Part shown: one piece after another, positions 35,855-48,149 of the stretch
Layout: the number at the start of each line of letters is the position of its first letter
Position numbering within the stretch: the stretch's first letter is position 1
DNA from: Massospora cicadina
Taxonomy: Eukaryota > Entomophthoromycota > Entomophthoromycetes > Entomophthorales > Entomophthoraceae
Length of the DNA stretch: 64,000 nucleotides
Direction of reading: 5' to 3'
Assembly (NCBI GenBank): GCA_022478985.1
Contig: JAKSZP010009604.1
Span: forward strand, 19,656 to 83,655
Translations under genes and position numbers: made by a program
The notes under the pieces: model-generated
What the model was told of the DNA's origin: nothing
The model's database searches: none
The model's input: the letters and a program-made list of their open reading frames with translations, nothing else

Positions 35855-37272
35855 ATGTCAGGGAGCAGTTGGGCAAGCAAGGTAAGAGGAGCAGGCGGAA
35901 GTCCCACGGCCTCCAACGTTCAAAAACGCCCCGGAGAATCCAGCGGAATAGACAAAAATCTCAAAAAACTGGCGGTCACAATTTCCCCAGAGATACTCGC
36001 GTGGCAAGCATGATGCAACCAGTACATCAACACGCCACACTCCCAGCCACTTTTGTCAGTGGAATTCAGAGTCCGTGTGTATCTGGACATCCAAAAAACG
36101 GCCTTATGGGAAAAATTTTGTGAAGATGTACACAAAGTTTTTCCGACTGTGGTGTACGTTGCACTCTCTCCATGTTGTGCGGTTGGCTAGACCTAGGTTT
36201 TGAAAGCAAAATAGCAGCAGACGAGGCTGCTGTGGTGCACATAGTGGTTGACCTCCCCAAAGGGCAATGGGTCATAAAACCAAACGCACCAGATGGACAA
36301 AATCAAACTAAATTTTCCTCACGTTTGACTTTTTGCCTACTATGGTAAAACGTGACATTTTGGAACAACACCTGAAAGATGGTCTCGCCGTATATGGCGA
36401 AATACAATCTTTCAAAATGCAACGCTTCATGCTGATGCCACACCTGTGCACTGGCAAAGCCATCGCAGTTATGACCCCAACTGAGGAGATCGCGAAGGAC
36501 CTAACCCAGATCCTGCACTCCACTTTTATTGATATTGCAGGGCATACCACCCATCCATTCTGGGTAACTGTGGACAGCGCGCCCCCATTTGCACCCACTG
36601 TGACGCATTAAGCCATAAGGCGCACGCATGCCCCATCAAGGAGGGCATCACATTCCAAGAGCACCCCTTGGCGGCCATGGCCAGCGGAGAGGCGCACTAT
36701 TAACCAACTGCAAGCACCAAGGAGGCTTTTCCATGGGGAGCACAAGGCTGCTACCTATTGGTAAAGCCCATCTCCCCATAGGAGCAGAAGAAGGCCAAGC
36801 AGGCCCATAGGGCTGCGGCCAAGGAAGTGGCCAGGGCCACCACCACCATCCCACACTCATAACGCCAGGAGGACATGGAGACCTTCACGGCGGAAGCAAC
36901 TTGGGAATCCATCATCCAATCAGATTGGGAAGCCCATGCTGAGCGGGCCACTCAATCTGAGGATCCAATTGGAGATTTGATCTCACCTAATCGCTGCACC
37001 CAAGCTCCAGTGAAAACTGACTTGGGACCTATCCCAGCTGAAAAAAAAATTTTGACCCGCTTGATGGTGTACTGAACTCATCCGCACCGCAAAAAATTCG
37101 TCCGATGTTGGGAAAACAAAAAGCGAAGGCCAAAGCAAATGCAACTTTTTCCGCAAAAATCAACAAAAACCCCAATAGCATTGCTGCTAACACCCACGCT
37201 GCTGTGAAAGCCCGTGGGGACCTTGAAGAGGCTGGTGGGCCTGGGGGCCCACCCCTCGCACCTAAGGTGTGA
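35855..37272 (+). pseudogene. LINE3 ORF1: RNA-binding protein, broken
   Basis: ATG at 35,855 (MSGSSWASKVRGAGG) opens the ORF1 seen in LINE1, but shifts and stops divide it. The RNA-binding block QHLKDGLAVYGEIQSFKMQR is at 36,365-36,425. The CCHC knuckle region near 36,585-36,635 is damaged: one base is lost after CPI-type APPFAPT, and a TAA replaces the codon before the GHKAH part. The tail (37,080-37,270) ends in a TGA that overlaps the ORF2 ATG as TGATG. Confidence 0.8.
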
Positions 37273-40200
37273 TGGGGGAAACCTTCACTCTAGGGACGTT
37301 GAATATCGCTGGACTCAAGGCCTCCCCATCTTGGGCTAGGAAACTGAGTTTTTTACAACACAATTTACCCGTGGATATCCTGGCCATCCAGGAGTCCCAC
37401 TGTCCACGAGGTTCCAAGGAAGCTTGGAGAACAATGCTCCTCCCATCCCTATCCTTTTGGTCAAAGCACTGTGGGGTGCTAATTTGGAAAAATAATTTTT
37501 TCAAATTCACATACTCAGAAACATTCCTAAATGGCTGAGTGCTCGTCGTCACCTTCTTGTGGGCTGACATTGCACACGCAATCGTCAACATCTATGCCCC
37601 AAATGGTGCACATGAGCATCAAGAAATTTTTCTTGTCAGTCAAATCCCTCCCGCTACCCCCTGATTCTTTCCTAGTTGGTGACATGAACTGTTGGCTAAC
37701 CTCACCAACGGACCAGTGGCCGCCCTCACCCCATGCCCCACAGGGTCACATAGAACTACGCGTTCTAAAAGCCACCCTTGGGTTAATGGATGTGCTGCCG
37801 CGACATGCCCCACTGCTTGAACTATGATGCATCCCCACATCCACAATGGCCAATTAAGGTCCATGACCCACATCAACCTTATTCTAACGCTGGCGAAATT
37901 CCAACCCCACATCTCCCACTTCAAAACAATGAAAATGGAATTCTCCGACCACCGACTGGTCTTGATAACCTACCACTTACCCATCACAGTTGCAAAGACC
38001 CACATTGGTGCAAAATCCCCCAAGCTCGCGTCACCAGGATTTTCCATGTGGGTGGAAGAGGCAACTTTAGCAAAATTGTTTGTTGCACCATTTTGCGTGG
38101 ACCCCATTTCCACATGGGCAACTTTCAAAGAGGACACCATCCGCCATTATCGCCATCTCTCCTCCAGGCACTCACAAGCCACATCAGCTGTTATCTCATG
38201 TGCTCTGGAGGAATTGGCCCACTTGGAGTCCAACATTCCAGCCATAGGATACAGCCCTGCATGGGGCCAGAAGTGGGCGGAGGCAGCCGCCCACCTCAAC
38301 GCACTCAAAAGGCAACACAAACATCAGGTTTGTGTCCAATAAAGGGCCACACGCATCACTAAAGGTGACAAGTGCACCGCATACTTCTTCAAAAAAATTT
38401 TTGCACCATGCCAGAACGTGGCCTGCACACAGGTGCAAAGATCAGTAATATCCATTGCGGACACACCATCCAAAGTGGCAATCGAAACACAAAAATATTA
38501 CTCTGAGCTATACCGAGCTGAACCAATTCAGCTGGCCAAAATGGCAAAATTTCTTGACTGAGCTCATATCTGCACCATTTTCCGATACCCAGAAATAATG
38601 AATTTAATTACTCTGAACGAATTATGGACAGCCATTTGCGGTGTGCCAAAATGAAAATGCCCAGGCCCAGATGGCATTCCATATAAGTTCTACAAAAAAT
38701 ATTGCAAATATATATCCCCATTGCTGCTAGCCTCACTTAACCAAAGCCTGTTGGAAACGCGCCTCCTACCAGGCAGACATTAGGCCTTTACTGTCACACT
38801 CTACAAGAAAGGGGATAAGCTTGACTTAGCCAAATGGCGCCCCATTTCCTAACAAACACAGACACCAAAATTTTAACAAAAGTCATGGCTAACCGTTTAG
38901 GGACTGTAGCATCTGCCACCATCTCCCCAAAACAATTTGATTTCATCCCCAGAAGGTCGATTTGGAATAACGTGCACTCCGTGGCTAATGCATGTCAGTC
39001 CACAGCCTCTGGGGCACTGGTATTCTTGGACCAACAAAAGGCCTATGATAGAGTAAACGGGGAATACCTAAGGGCCTGCCTCCATCAATTCCGCCTACCC
39101 CCCCCGCTTCATAAACTGGGTAATGCTGCTCATGGAATCTGTGACAATGGCAGTGCGTGGCCCTGGCTTCCTAACAGAAGATGTCCGCCCTCAAAGGGGC
39201 TTGCGACAAGGGGACCCCCTCAGCCCACTCTTATACAACTTCAGCCTTGACCCTCTACTGCGAAATGTGAATGCCCAACTCACTGGGGTCCATGTGCCAG
39301 GCCAAATCCCAGTCAAGATGATGGCATTTGCAGATGACTGATTGTGGTGGTGTGGGTGTCTGTGTAACAAAGATGCACGCGCGCTAGAAGCCCTCATCCA
39401 GGAATACTCCTGGGTAAGCAACGCGGCACTGAACGCCTCCAAAACTGAAATCATCCTCCTTGGTCAGTTTCAGTACTGCTGGGCCCCAGCAATTAGTTCC
39501 CAACCTGACCCATCTGCTTGCCCACGTCCACGCCTTACTAACTCAACACACACCGCTCCACTGGTGCTCCCCTTTGTGCCACGTCCTACCATAGGACTGG
39601 TGCGCCATCTGGGCGTGTGGTTGGAGGCAGGCGGATATGCATCAGCAGTAGTGGAGTGCCGTATACTGGACAACGTGACGACGCGAATCGCCTCTCTCAG
39701 AGCCCACCCTACTACCCTCACTGGCAGGGTTGTTCTTGCCAACTCTATGCTCCTATCCAAAGTCTGGTTCGGAGCCCACGCCATCCCTTCTCCCCAAGCT
39801 TCTTCAAATCCCTGTATGCTTTGCTGCAAGGATGGCTGTGGTCAGGCCGCCCTCCACCAGTACGGCTAGAGGTCATGTTTGGCCCTCATCATCAAGGTGG
39901 CATGGGCCTGCTTGACTTCAAAGCCCATGCTGGCAAGATCCTGGGCACCTGGATCGCAGCCGTCACCACTCCTACACTCCCATCCCAACACTGGTCCCGC
40001 GCGGCCCACTCCAACTTCTCCTGAGCCTTGGGCCTCAACAATCCATCAAACCCCCACTCCCTGATGAAATACCTCGCATCACACACATCGGCCACAGGTC
40101 CTCACGGGACTAAAACCCACTACAAATGAATCCTACTCTCCATGTGAAGCGCAGAGTGGAGAATTTGTATTAGCGGACATACAACCTGTAGAGGCCGCCC

Positions 40201-40950
40201 CTCTCCTCAGTTCACACAAGAGGTACAGGGGCTACCCATCCATGATGGTGTGATCCCCAACGACCCCAAGTCCTATCCAGGGTGGACTACCTGGACATGA
40301 TGGACATCCCTTATTCCACAGAGACCCAAAAGACTATCTGGAAATACGCACACCATCCCCTGTTGCAGCCTCAAGTCCGCTCCCATGTGTGGTGCTGCCT
40401 GAGGCGGGTGTATCATATAGCTGAGCGCTCTAACGCTTTACACTAATCCTGTATCGTGTGTGGCCAGTATGGAACGCTGTTCCACCGCCTGGAGAATTGC
40501 CCACCTCTAAAGTGATATGGCGCGAAGTTCAACGTCTGCTGGGCCAGGATCTAACGCATCCCTTCAGTCTGTCAAGAGATATGTTTGCTTTATCAATGTC
40601 CTCCCCCTTCCACCCTCCCTCCATGCTCTGGTGGTTGCAATCGCCATGTGGACTATCCACACGATTGTCTTGGATGCCATCGCTGGCTCCATCCCCACCC
40701 TCCCAGAAGCTGTCTACAGATTCCAGTCTCATCTGGTGGACCACTTTCAAGCGTGGATGTTTGGATACCTCCCACCGCGTCGCTGACAGCTGGTCTCCTC
40801 CTGGTTCCCAGTCTGGTTCATCAAATCAGACCCCTTCCTCCACACGTGCTCAATAGTGGCTACGTCCCCTACACACGTTCCCTCCCCTCCCCATAAGTGG
40901 CGTTCCCGCTGGCAACAAGAGATAGCATCGCTTCTCTGAGGCGCCTCCCC
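37272..40950 (+). pseudogene. LINE3 ORF2: APE endonuclease, reverse transcriptase, CCHC end
   Basis: ATG 37,272 starts a readable endonuclease of 89 codons (MGETFTLGTLNIAGLKASP; DILAIQESHC), broken at 37,540. Further blocks: GDMNCW near 37,680, EFSDHRLVLITYHL near 37,940-37,985, RT entry PGPDGIPY near 38,665, FDFIPRRSIWNN near 38,940, FLDQQKAYDRVNGEYL near 39,025-39,075, GLRQGDPLSPLLYNF near 39,200-39,245, and catalytic AFADD at 39,327-39,340 followed at once by a stop. The terminal finger CIVCGQYGTLFHRLENC is near 40,455-40,500, with the last Cys region altered. Inactive copy. Confidence 0.85.
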
Positions 40951-41308
40951 TGGTACTAAGTTTGTCTTTCCTGAGTCATACTTGGAAGTGTCCGTCCCAT
41001 GGTCGGCCTTCCCGCAATAAATTTAAAATGAGACTGAGATGATTCCCGCTGCTTTCAAAATCACATGCAAGGCGCAAATCATAAGCCATAAGAATTATAG
41101 TGCTCCATTCAAAAATTAATTAAGCTTTGAAAAGCCCAAGAAGTTGAATGGGATATAAACTAGACTATTCAATATTTAATCTTTTTGGTCAATAAAGTAT
41201 TATCATATGCTAAACCCTTTAAGTACATGTTTTCATTATAACAGTTCCACATAACATATAGTAAACAAACTATACAGTCTAACCAATTATTCCATAAAAC
41301 CTATAACC

Positions 41309-41720
41309 ATGGGTGCAGAAACACCTATACCTGAACAAATCCCTCTTCCATTACTTCCACTTCCAAACATAGTTGAAGTACTGTCTTTAACAGGAGTGGG
41401 AGTGGTTGAAGCAATTCTTCCTTCTTTAGGGCTAAACCGCCCAATTGCCCTTGTCATTCTCTATATGGTATGCACTGCCTCTTTGTTATACTGGACCTTT
41501 AGCTCAGAGATAGCAAGTTCACGGCTAGCTATCACAAACTGGGATAAAGTAGTACCAGTCCCTGAAAATTTGACCGCCAAGTTTTACAAAGTATATCCTG
41601 CCACGTTTTTATTTCTGGGAGCTTTATCATTTGCTTTTTGATGAAAGGTTACCAGACATTGGCACTGATGTTTTTCTCCATGAAACAAAATGATATGACT
41701 TATAAAGAAGCAATAGGACC
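41309..41720 (+). pseudogene. Element I Gag N-terminus with membrane helices
   Basis: A 110-codon frame from ATG 41,309 to a TGA at 41,639-41,641. Pro-rich start (IPEQIPLPLLPLPNI), a hydrophobic helix at residues 48-66 (ALVILYMVCTASLLYWTF), and another at 94-110 (VYPATFLFLGALSFAF). The stop overlaps an ATG (TGATG) that opens the frame MKGYQTLALMFFSMKQ, which continues to the LINE4 site and, across it, into the capsid region (YKEAIGP then SQVQTLTVDN). So either a one-base slip or stop-restart joins the membrane part to Gag. A host membrane gene is the alternative; the continuity across LINE4 argues against it. Confidence 0.6.
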
Positions 41721-41821
41721 TGTAACAATGTACTCCACTGAGCTTTTCTTTCTCATAACAATCACTTTAGTTACTACGATTTGATTTGAACAGCAAATTT
41801 GGATAATCACACACAGGAAAG

Positions 41822-43250
41822 ATGGGCGACTTTAATAACAAAAATAATACAACATGGGCGAGCGTCGTGGCAAGTGGTGCACTTAACGGTCCAACTAAGG
41901 GCAAGAAACGCCCTGGAGGGGGATCAGGAACTTAAGCCATAAAAAAATCACAAACTTAGACACCGTCTGGGTTTATGGTATTTACTGTAAAGCACGCGCA
42001 ATACATGTAAATTCAATTCAACCAACCTTTGTCAAAGGTGGAACATGGGATCAGACTCTTCCTTTGGGGATGAGTCACTGACCCTTTGGGAGAAAACATG
42101 TGAGGCACAGCCCTCATTTTTCCCTCACGCGGTGTACGTAGCCACCAACAACATGGGCCACAGCTGGATCAATATTGGTTTCAAAACAGCTAGTGAAGCC
42201 GATGCCGCAGCAAAAATCTGCGTGGAAATTGCCCTCCCTGAGGGCAAAAAAATTGTACACACCGCGCGCACCAGATGGAACAAAGTGAAAACTTTGTTCA
42301 TCTCCTTTGACTCAATCCCCACCAACCTTCCTCATAAGGTAATTGAGGAGGAGCTCCACAAAGGTCTCATGGCTTATGAAGAAATCCAACAACTCAAATT
42401 ACAGCAATTTCTCTTAATGCCCAACCTGTGCATGGGCAAAGCTATATCTGTAATCAACCCCTTCCCAGAAGTGGAAGAGGATTTATCCAGAATTCCCGTG
42501 CAGCAGAATTTCACTTTGCAGATGGGGGCCAGTTGTCTGCATTCCGAGTTACATCATAACGTGCACCACCCATTTGCAACCACTGTGGCTCACTAGGCCA
42601 CAAGGAACATGCATGCCCTGTGAAAGAGGGCTTAATGGAGAATGATTTTTGTGAAGAAGCTATGGACGAAGATAATGAAAACTTCGCCAAAATGACTGAT
42701 GACCACCACCCATTCTGCTAGGGGTGAAGATGGACTATACTCCATCATGGACCCAGTTACAAGTAAACAGCGTAAAGCAGCACAAAAAGCCCGCAAGAGA
42801 GCAGCGGCTGAAGTGGTGGCACACGTGGGGTCCGCCATTAACCATAGACAAATTTGGGAGGATATTTCAGATATTCACTGAACCAACCAATCAGAAATAT
42901 ATGCCCAGGTCAAAAATTTTCACAGTAACCAGACTGAGCCACAAAGCGTCATCAGTCATGCACATACTGAGGAACAATGCAACCGCAATTTGGGTGAAAT
43001 AGCGGTGCACAATGCAACAAAGTTGAACCTCAAAAATATAAAATATAATCAACAACCCGCACCAAATCAACATGAGACCTGTGCAGAAAAAGTTGACGCA
43101 AATTCAAAAAACCACAATTCCCTTGAATCATTGGGTCAGATCAAGAGAATCAACAATGGCTGTGAAAGAGTTGGAGTACAGATGCGGAGCATGGCCAAAA
43201 TGAGCCACAGTGGGATAGGGCCAGAGGGTCCTCCCAACTGCTCCTGAGGT
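41822..43250 (+). pseudogene. LINE4 ORF1: RNA-binding protein with CCHC knuckle
   Basis: ATG 41,822 (MGDFNNKNNTTWASVVASG) parallels MSGSSWASKARG of LINE1. A stop at about 41,934 and shifts follow. The main open part, 42,045-42,596 (183 codons), has the RNA-binding blocks YVATNNMGHSWINIGFK and EELHKGLMAYEEIQQLKLQQ. One frame over, the knuckle CNHCGSLGHKEHAC is intact at 42,575-42,617. The tail is Lys/Ala-rich (KQRKAAQKARKRAAAEVV near 42,760-42,810). Family role: LINE RNA binding. Confidence 0.8.
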
Positions 43251-46200
43251 GCCGTGGGCACCTCAGTGTCAATAGGGACGTTAAACATCGCAGGAGCCAG
43301 GGCTCATACGTCCCAAGCCAAAAAGCTGGCATTCCTGAAAAAACCTCTTGTAGACATCTTGGCCATCCAATAAACCCACTGCCTACAAGGAGAAGAAGAA
43401 TCCTGGTCAACCAGGGTCGCACCATCACAATCAGTATGGACGTCTCACTATGGGGTGATAGTCCAAAACAACAAAAAATTTTAAAATTACAAATTCATCA
43501 TCACACTTGCACGGTTGAGTCCTGGTAGCAACAATCACATGCCAAGATAAAATAATTTCATTAGCATGTATCTACGCACTGTGCACTGCAACTGAGAGAA
43601 AACAATTTTTTGAAAAAATTTCTACTCTCACCCTCCCACCAGATATCATCATGTTAGGCGATTTCAACTGCTGGGATAACCCCAATACAGATCAATGGCC
43701 TAATCCCAAGGGATACCCACCTGGACACATTGAATATCGCACAATGAAGGCATCTCTTGGCTTACAGGATGCTCTTCCCCCAATTCACCAATCCTTCCCC
43801 ACATGACGAGACTCAACATATTCGAGGGACTGCTCATATTGATGAGTCATATTGACCACATCCTCATCCCACAATCCCATCACTCAAGAATCTCCATATT
43901 TACAACAAAAAAGATCAATTTTCTGACCACCAATTAGTTATGGTGCAGTTAGCGCCAACCCAATCCCACACACAGGTGTCGCCTTGGAGAAAGCTTCACC
44001 CAGAAAATATAAAATTGCCTGAGATATCTGACTGGGTTGAAAACAAGGCTACAAACCCAAAATTCACAGCCCCGTTTACTTCAGATCCCATCAGAACATG
44101 GGAAAATTTCAAAAAGAACTAATCAACAAAACCCAAGATATTGCATCGTGCAAGAACACCGTGGACACAGCCACAATCAAGTGTACCTTGGCAGAACTAG
44201 ACCACCTGGAAATAAATACTCCAAGATCTGGCTATAGCCCCAACTGGGGATGCAAATGGGCAGAAATTTCAGCCCAACTTAACAATCTCATCTTTGAACA
44301 CCAACACAGAATCAAAGTATCAAACAAAGGTAAGTTCATAAAGGAAGGCGAAACCTGTTCAACATACTTTTTCCACCAATTTCACTCCCACAGAAACCAG
44401 CCTGCATGCACACAGGTCTGCAAGACCAACAGCACCGTGGCAACCGACCCTGAGGAGGTCAAGGCGGAAGTACACCGCTATTACACCAAATTATATCGCG
44501 ATATGCCAACAGATCCACAAAAAACTAAAGGATTTAAATCAAACTTCTGAGATACAAAGTACACCACCAAATTACAATATACTATCTCTTATTACATGGA
44601 ATGAGCTTTGGGAAACAATTCGCGGTGCACCACATAGGAAATGCCCAGGGCCTGATGGGATATCCTACAAATTTTACAAAAAATATTTTCAACAAATCGC
44701 CCCCCTCCTATTGGCGTCAATGAACCAGAGTTTGTTGAAAACACGCCTATTACCAGGAGGCCATGAATCCTGCATTATAACCTTGTATAAAAAGGGTGAC
44801 AAGTTGGACCTAGCCAACTTGCGCCCAATTGCACTCTCCAATATTGACACAAAAATTCTAACAAAAATTTTTAGCAGCTAGATTAGGCGCAATTGCATCT
44901 GACGTCCTATCACCCAACCAGTTTGGGTTTATACCAGGGCGTTCAATCTGGAACAACATACACCCTGTTGCAAACATTTGCCAATCCAAAGCAACTGGTG
45001 CCCTGGTCTTCTTGGATCAGGAAAGGGCGTATGACCTTGTTAGCTGGCCATACCTAAAAAAATGTCTACATGCCTTCAAACTCCCACCAAGATTCATAAA
45101 ATGGGCGATGCTCCTAACAGAATCTGCAACCATGGCTGTATGCGGCCCTGGTTTCCTAACAAACAATATCAAACCACACAGAGGGCTCAAACAAGGGAAT
45201 CCCCTCAGCCCACTGCTATACTATTTCAGCTTTGACCCACTCCTCCGAGTAACTGACTCACATCTCATGGGGATAACCGCACAAGGACAACCAACAGTCA
45301 AGATGCTGGCCTTTGCAGATGACTGCGTAGCAGGTATAGCAAACAATGAAGATGCCTGACAGCCAGAACACACTCTAGAGGAATACTCCAAGGTGAGCAA
45401 TGCATCGCTCATCAAAAGGAAGACAGAAATCATCCTCTTAGGCAAATACACAAACAATTGGGCCACAACATCAGATTCTCACACCAACACTTGAAGAAAA
45501 AAACCCAATTATATTACCCTTTGCAACACCTCCCACCACCACTCCTGTCTGACACCTTGGAATCTGGCTATAATCAGGGGGATATGCTAATAAGACAATG
45601 GAAAGTAACCTATTACAACGGGTATCCAAACGCGTCGCCTCCCCCAAGGGGAAAACCCCAGGACTAACAGGGCGAGTTACAGTTGCTAACTCGCTCATTC
45701 TTACAATACTATGGTACCAGGCCCATGTGATAGCCTTCTCACCTACTTTTATGACCTCAATTCGCGCGCTTATCCAGGGCTGGCTGTGGCCTGGCTCTCA
45801 CCCTCCTATATGGATGGAAACACTATTTGGCCCACGCTCAAGCGGAGGCATGGGACTAATAGATTTTGAGAGCCATGCCAACCGCATCCTGGGAACCTGG
45901 ATAAAGGAAGTCCTTGCCCCAGACCTCCCACAACAACACTGCTCTGGGGCAGCGAGGACTAACTTCGCACAGGCGCTCAAATTAACCAACCCACATAGTC
46001 CACCCAGACTACTTTCATACCTTGCCAAGCACCCTACTGCAACAGGTCCGCATGGAACCTCCCCTCATTTCAAACATATCCTCAGAACTATCCGCCATAT
46101 GGGATGGACCATAGAGAATATGGGTACTATACAGGGAAGGTGACGACCCAGCCCCCAATTCAAATTAAGAAACCCAGAAAACCACCCCCAGAGGGATATG

Positions 46201-46880
46201 CTCGCAACAACCCCAAGCATAGCTAGGATAGAATACCTAGATATTCTGGACATTCCCTATGATTTAACCACACAGAAAGCAATGTGGAAAATGACACACC
46301 ACCCACTCCTACAGCCAAGGATAAGAGCAAACGCCTAGCGCTGTTTGAGAAGGACCTATAGAATGGCGGACCGTTTCAACTCCCTCCACAAAACATGTGC
46401 ATTATGTGGAGGGAGGGATCCCTACATCATTGCCTAGAAAAATGTCCCCCACCAAAGCTATATGGCAGAAAGTCGCACGCCTGCTCAAGATTCAAAACGA
46501 ACAGGAATTCTCAATATCAAAAAGTATCTTCGCGCTCCAGATCGAGTCACCAATCCCATCTACCCTCCGCTCCCCTAATAATACCCTTTGCAATGTGGAC
46601 AATACACACAATTGCATTAGATGCGTTCAAGAGCATGGTCCCAACCATTCATGGGATTATTAACAGATTTCATGTCCACTTACTAGAGCACTTCCAGGCC
46701 TGGCTCTATGGATATATGAGACCAAGACAAAAAGCGCTCATAGAATCATAGTTCCCACTCTGGTTCCTCCACACAGACCCTTTCCTTCACACCTGCTCCA
46801 TAGCAGGGGAAACCCCTCAGAGTAGTGCACCAACCCCCCCATACCTGGCAGTCTTGCTGGCAACAGGGGTAACTTGAGCA
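43251..46880 (+). pseudogene. LINE4 ORF2: APE endonuclease, reverse transcriptase, CCHC end
   Basis: Endonuclease from about 43,262 (TSVSIGTLNIAGARAHTSQ; DILAIQ, then a stop where Glu is expected, at 43,370; MLGDFNCWDNPNTDQWPNP near 43,650-43,710). RT: RKCPGPDGISYKFYKKYF near 44,635-44,690, LYKKGDKLDLANLRPIALSN near 44,785-44,845, QFGFIPGRSIWNN, FLDQERAYDLVSWPYL and the catalytic AFADD at 45,312-45,326 in a 115-codon frame. The zinc end CALCGGRD...LEKC is near 46,398-46,445, and MWTIHTIALDAF behind it matches MWTIHTIVLDAI in LINE1-3. Multiple stops. Confidence 0.85.
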
Positions 46881-46993
46881 ACCTGGGGTGCCCAATTTTT
46901 TATTTGTCGGTTATTCTCTTAGTTTCACATATATTCAGTAATGTCCATCCCCTGGTCAGCTTACCTCGCTTAAATAAAAGAAGCAATAGGACC

Positions 46994-47690
46994 AAGTCAA
47001 GTTCAAACATTGACTGTAGATAACCATGCTCCTATGAACTATCATATGGTTACATTTTCTGAAAAATTAACATTAGCTGATGTGAAAGGAGGACTTACAT
47101 TGTTGGGGGCGCATTTTAAAGCATATCCTGAGAACTACACAAATGATGCACAGAAGGTAGTGGAGGTGGGTTCTTAGTTTCTGGAGATGCTTTGGGTTGG
47201 TTTACCAAAGCGTTGGAAGGAAATGAGAATTTGTGCATAAATTATGAAGAGTTTAAAAGCCATTTGCTGGCTGCAGCAACTCCTGCTAGTACCAGATTAC
47301 AGGCACACATTGCCTTGCTGAACCTTCGGCAGGAAGGTCAAAGTATTGATAAATATAAGCAGAAGTTTCTTGAGATATTCCAGAAGACTGAATTAGACGA
47401 TTAAATGGGAGCACTTTACTTCAGACAAATGGTTATATAGTCATATGTCATATTTGATCAGACACCACATCATCACCCTGCCTTTAAAAGAATTGCTTGG
47501 AATCACTGAAAATCTGGTTATGGGTAGAGCTCTTATGTGGCAAGAGTCTGCTTACAAAAAAAATTTACTAACGTGAGCCATGAAGAATATCAACGCCATT
47601 ATAAGGAAGGATTTTGCTATTCTTGCCATAATCCTGGTCATTTAGCTTACCAATGTCCAAAGAAAGGTAAAGCTTCATCAGTTGCCTTTG
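46994..47690 (+). pseudogene. Element I Gag: capsid and CCHC zinc knuckle
   Basis: Resumes after LINE4 with SQVQTLTVDNHAPMNY. The capsid region at 47,080-47,404 reads DALGWFTKALEGNE, then LQAHIALLNLRQEGQSIDKY, a typical Ty3 Gag helix pair where the RQxxxSVxxYxxxF motif is found. A stop at 47,402 follows, then the next frame holds the knuckle CYSCHNPGHLAYQC (CX2CX4HX4C) near 47,617-47,660. Gag packages the RNA. Start and stop breaks are few, so the copy is moderately old. Confidence 0.8.
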
Positions 47691-48149
47691 CAATAATAAA
47701 TGAAACTCAATCTTACCCTGTTTTGCCTATATGTTTGATAATGGGAGATACTATATTCCATACTGAGGCTTTACTGGATAGTGGGGCCTCCTGGAACTTT
47801 TTATCAGAGGAAATGGTAAAAGATAGGGAGTTTCAACTGGTACTAGAACACTGGTCATAACCCTGGGAAATGGGGAGAAGTCCATTGACTACTGTTGTGC
47901 ACATCCCATAAGTAAACTAGTTGGTTCCCTGGAAATTGAGATTGAATTTTGGATTCTAAAGAGTAATCCCAGCCTGTAATCCTTGGCTTTCCATGGTTAG
48001 GCAAGATGGAGTTCCAACATGACTATGGCAGAAACACTGTCACAGTCAAAGTGAATGAAAAGAGAGAATAATGGGCGTTGAGCAAAGGTATGTTTCCAGG
48101 GTTGTATGCTGCAAAATCTCCCAAGGTTCTATTGGAGGCATTTAAATGA
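47691..48149 (+). pseudogene. Element I aspartic protease
   Basis: Follows the knuckle in the same 107-codon frame: YPVLPICLIMGDTIFHTEAL then LLDSGASWNFLSEEMV, with the catalytic DSGA near 47,776. After a stop at 47,858, further pieces read SLEIEIEFWILKS, and LGFPWLGKMEFQHDYGRNT (47,985-48,025), the end block of Ty3 proteases (GxxWLxxxxPxxD). It should mature Gag-Pol. DSG instead of DTG is common in this family. Confidence 0.75.

Larger units (their letters stand above)
35759..41026 (+). mobile_element. LINE3: near full-length non-LTR retrotransposon
   Basis: Bounded by a 21-bp target duplication whose core is GAGACTGAGATGATTCCC (35,738-35,758 and 41,027-41,047). The left end is ATTACTTTTCTTTCTC and the right end AATAAATTTAAAA. 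Length 5.27 kb. It sits in AT-rich sequence ahead of the gag of element I, probably in I's LTR or leader. Closest to LINE2. Confidence 0.9.
41721..46976 (+). mobile_element. LINE4: near full-length, diverged LINE in gag of element I
   Basis: Flanked by AAAGAAGCAATAGGACC at 41,704-41,720 and 46,977-46,993. Length 5.26 kb, same gene order as LINE1-3 but clearly diverged in sequence. The 3' end has AAATAAA rather than AATAAATTTAAAA. The 5' end contains CTTTTCTTTCTCATAACAATCAC (positions 41,740-41,762), similar to the starts of LINE1-3, so it begins close to its true start. Confidence 0.9.

Noticed and set aside
41309..41641. A host membrane protein gene
   Set aside because: It is followed, across LINE4, by Ty3 capsid, knuckle, protease and RT on the same strand, and F, G and H have a like segment.
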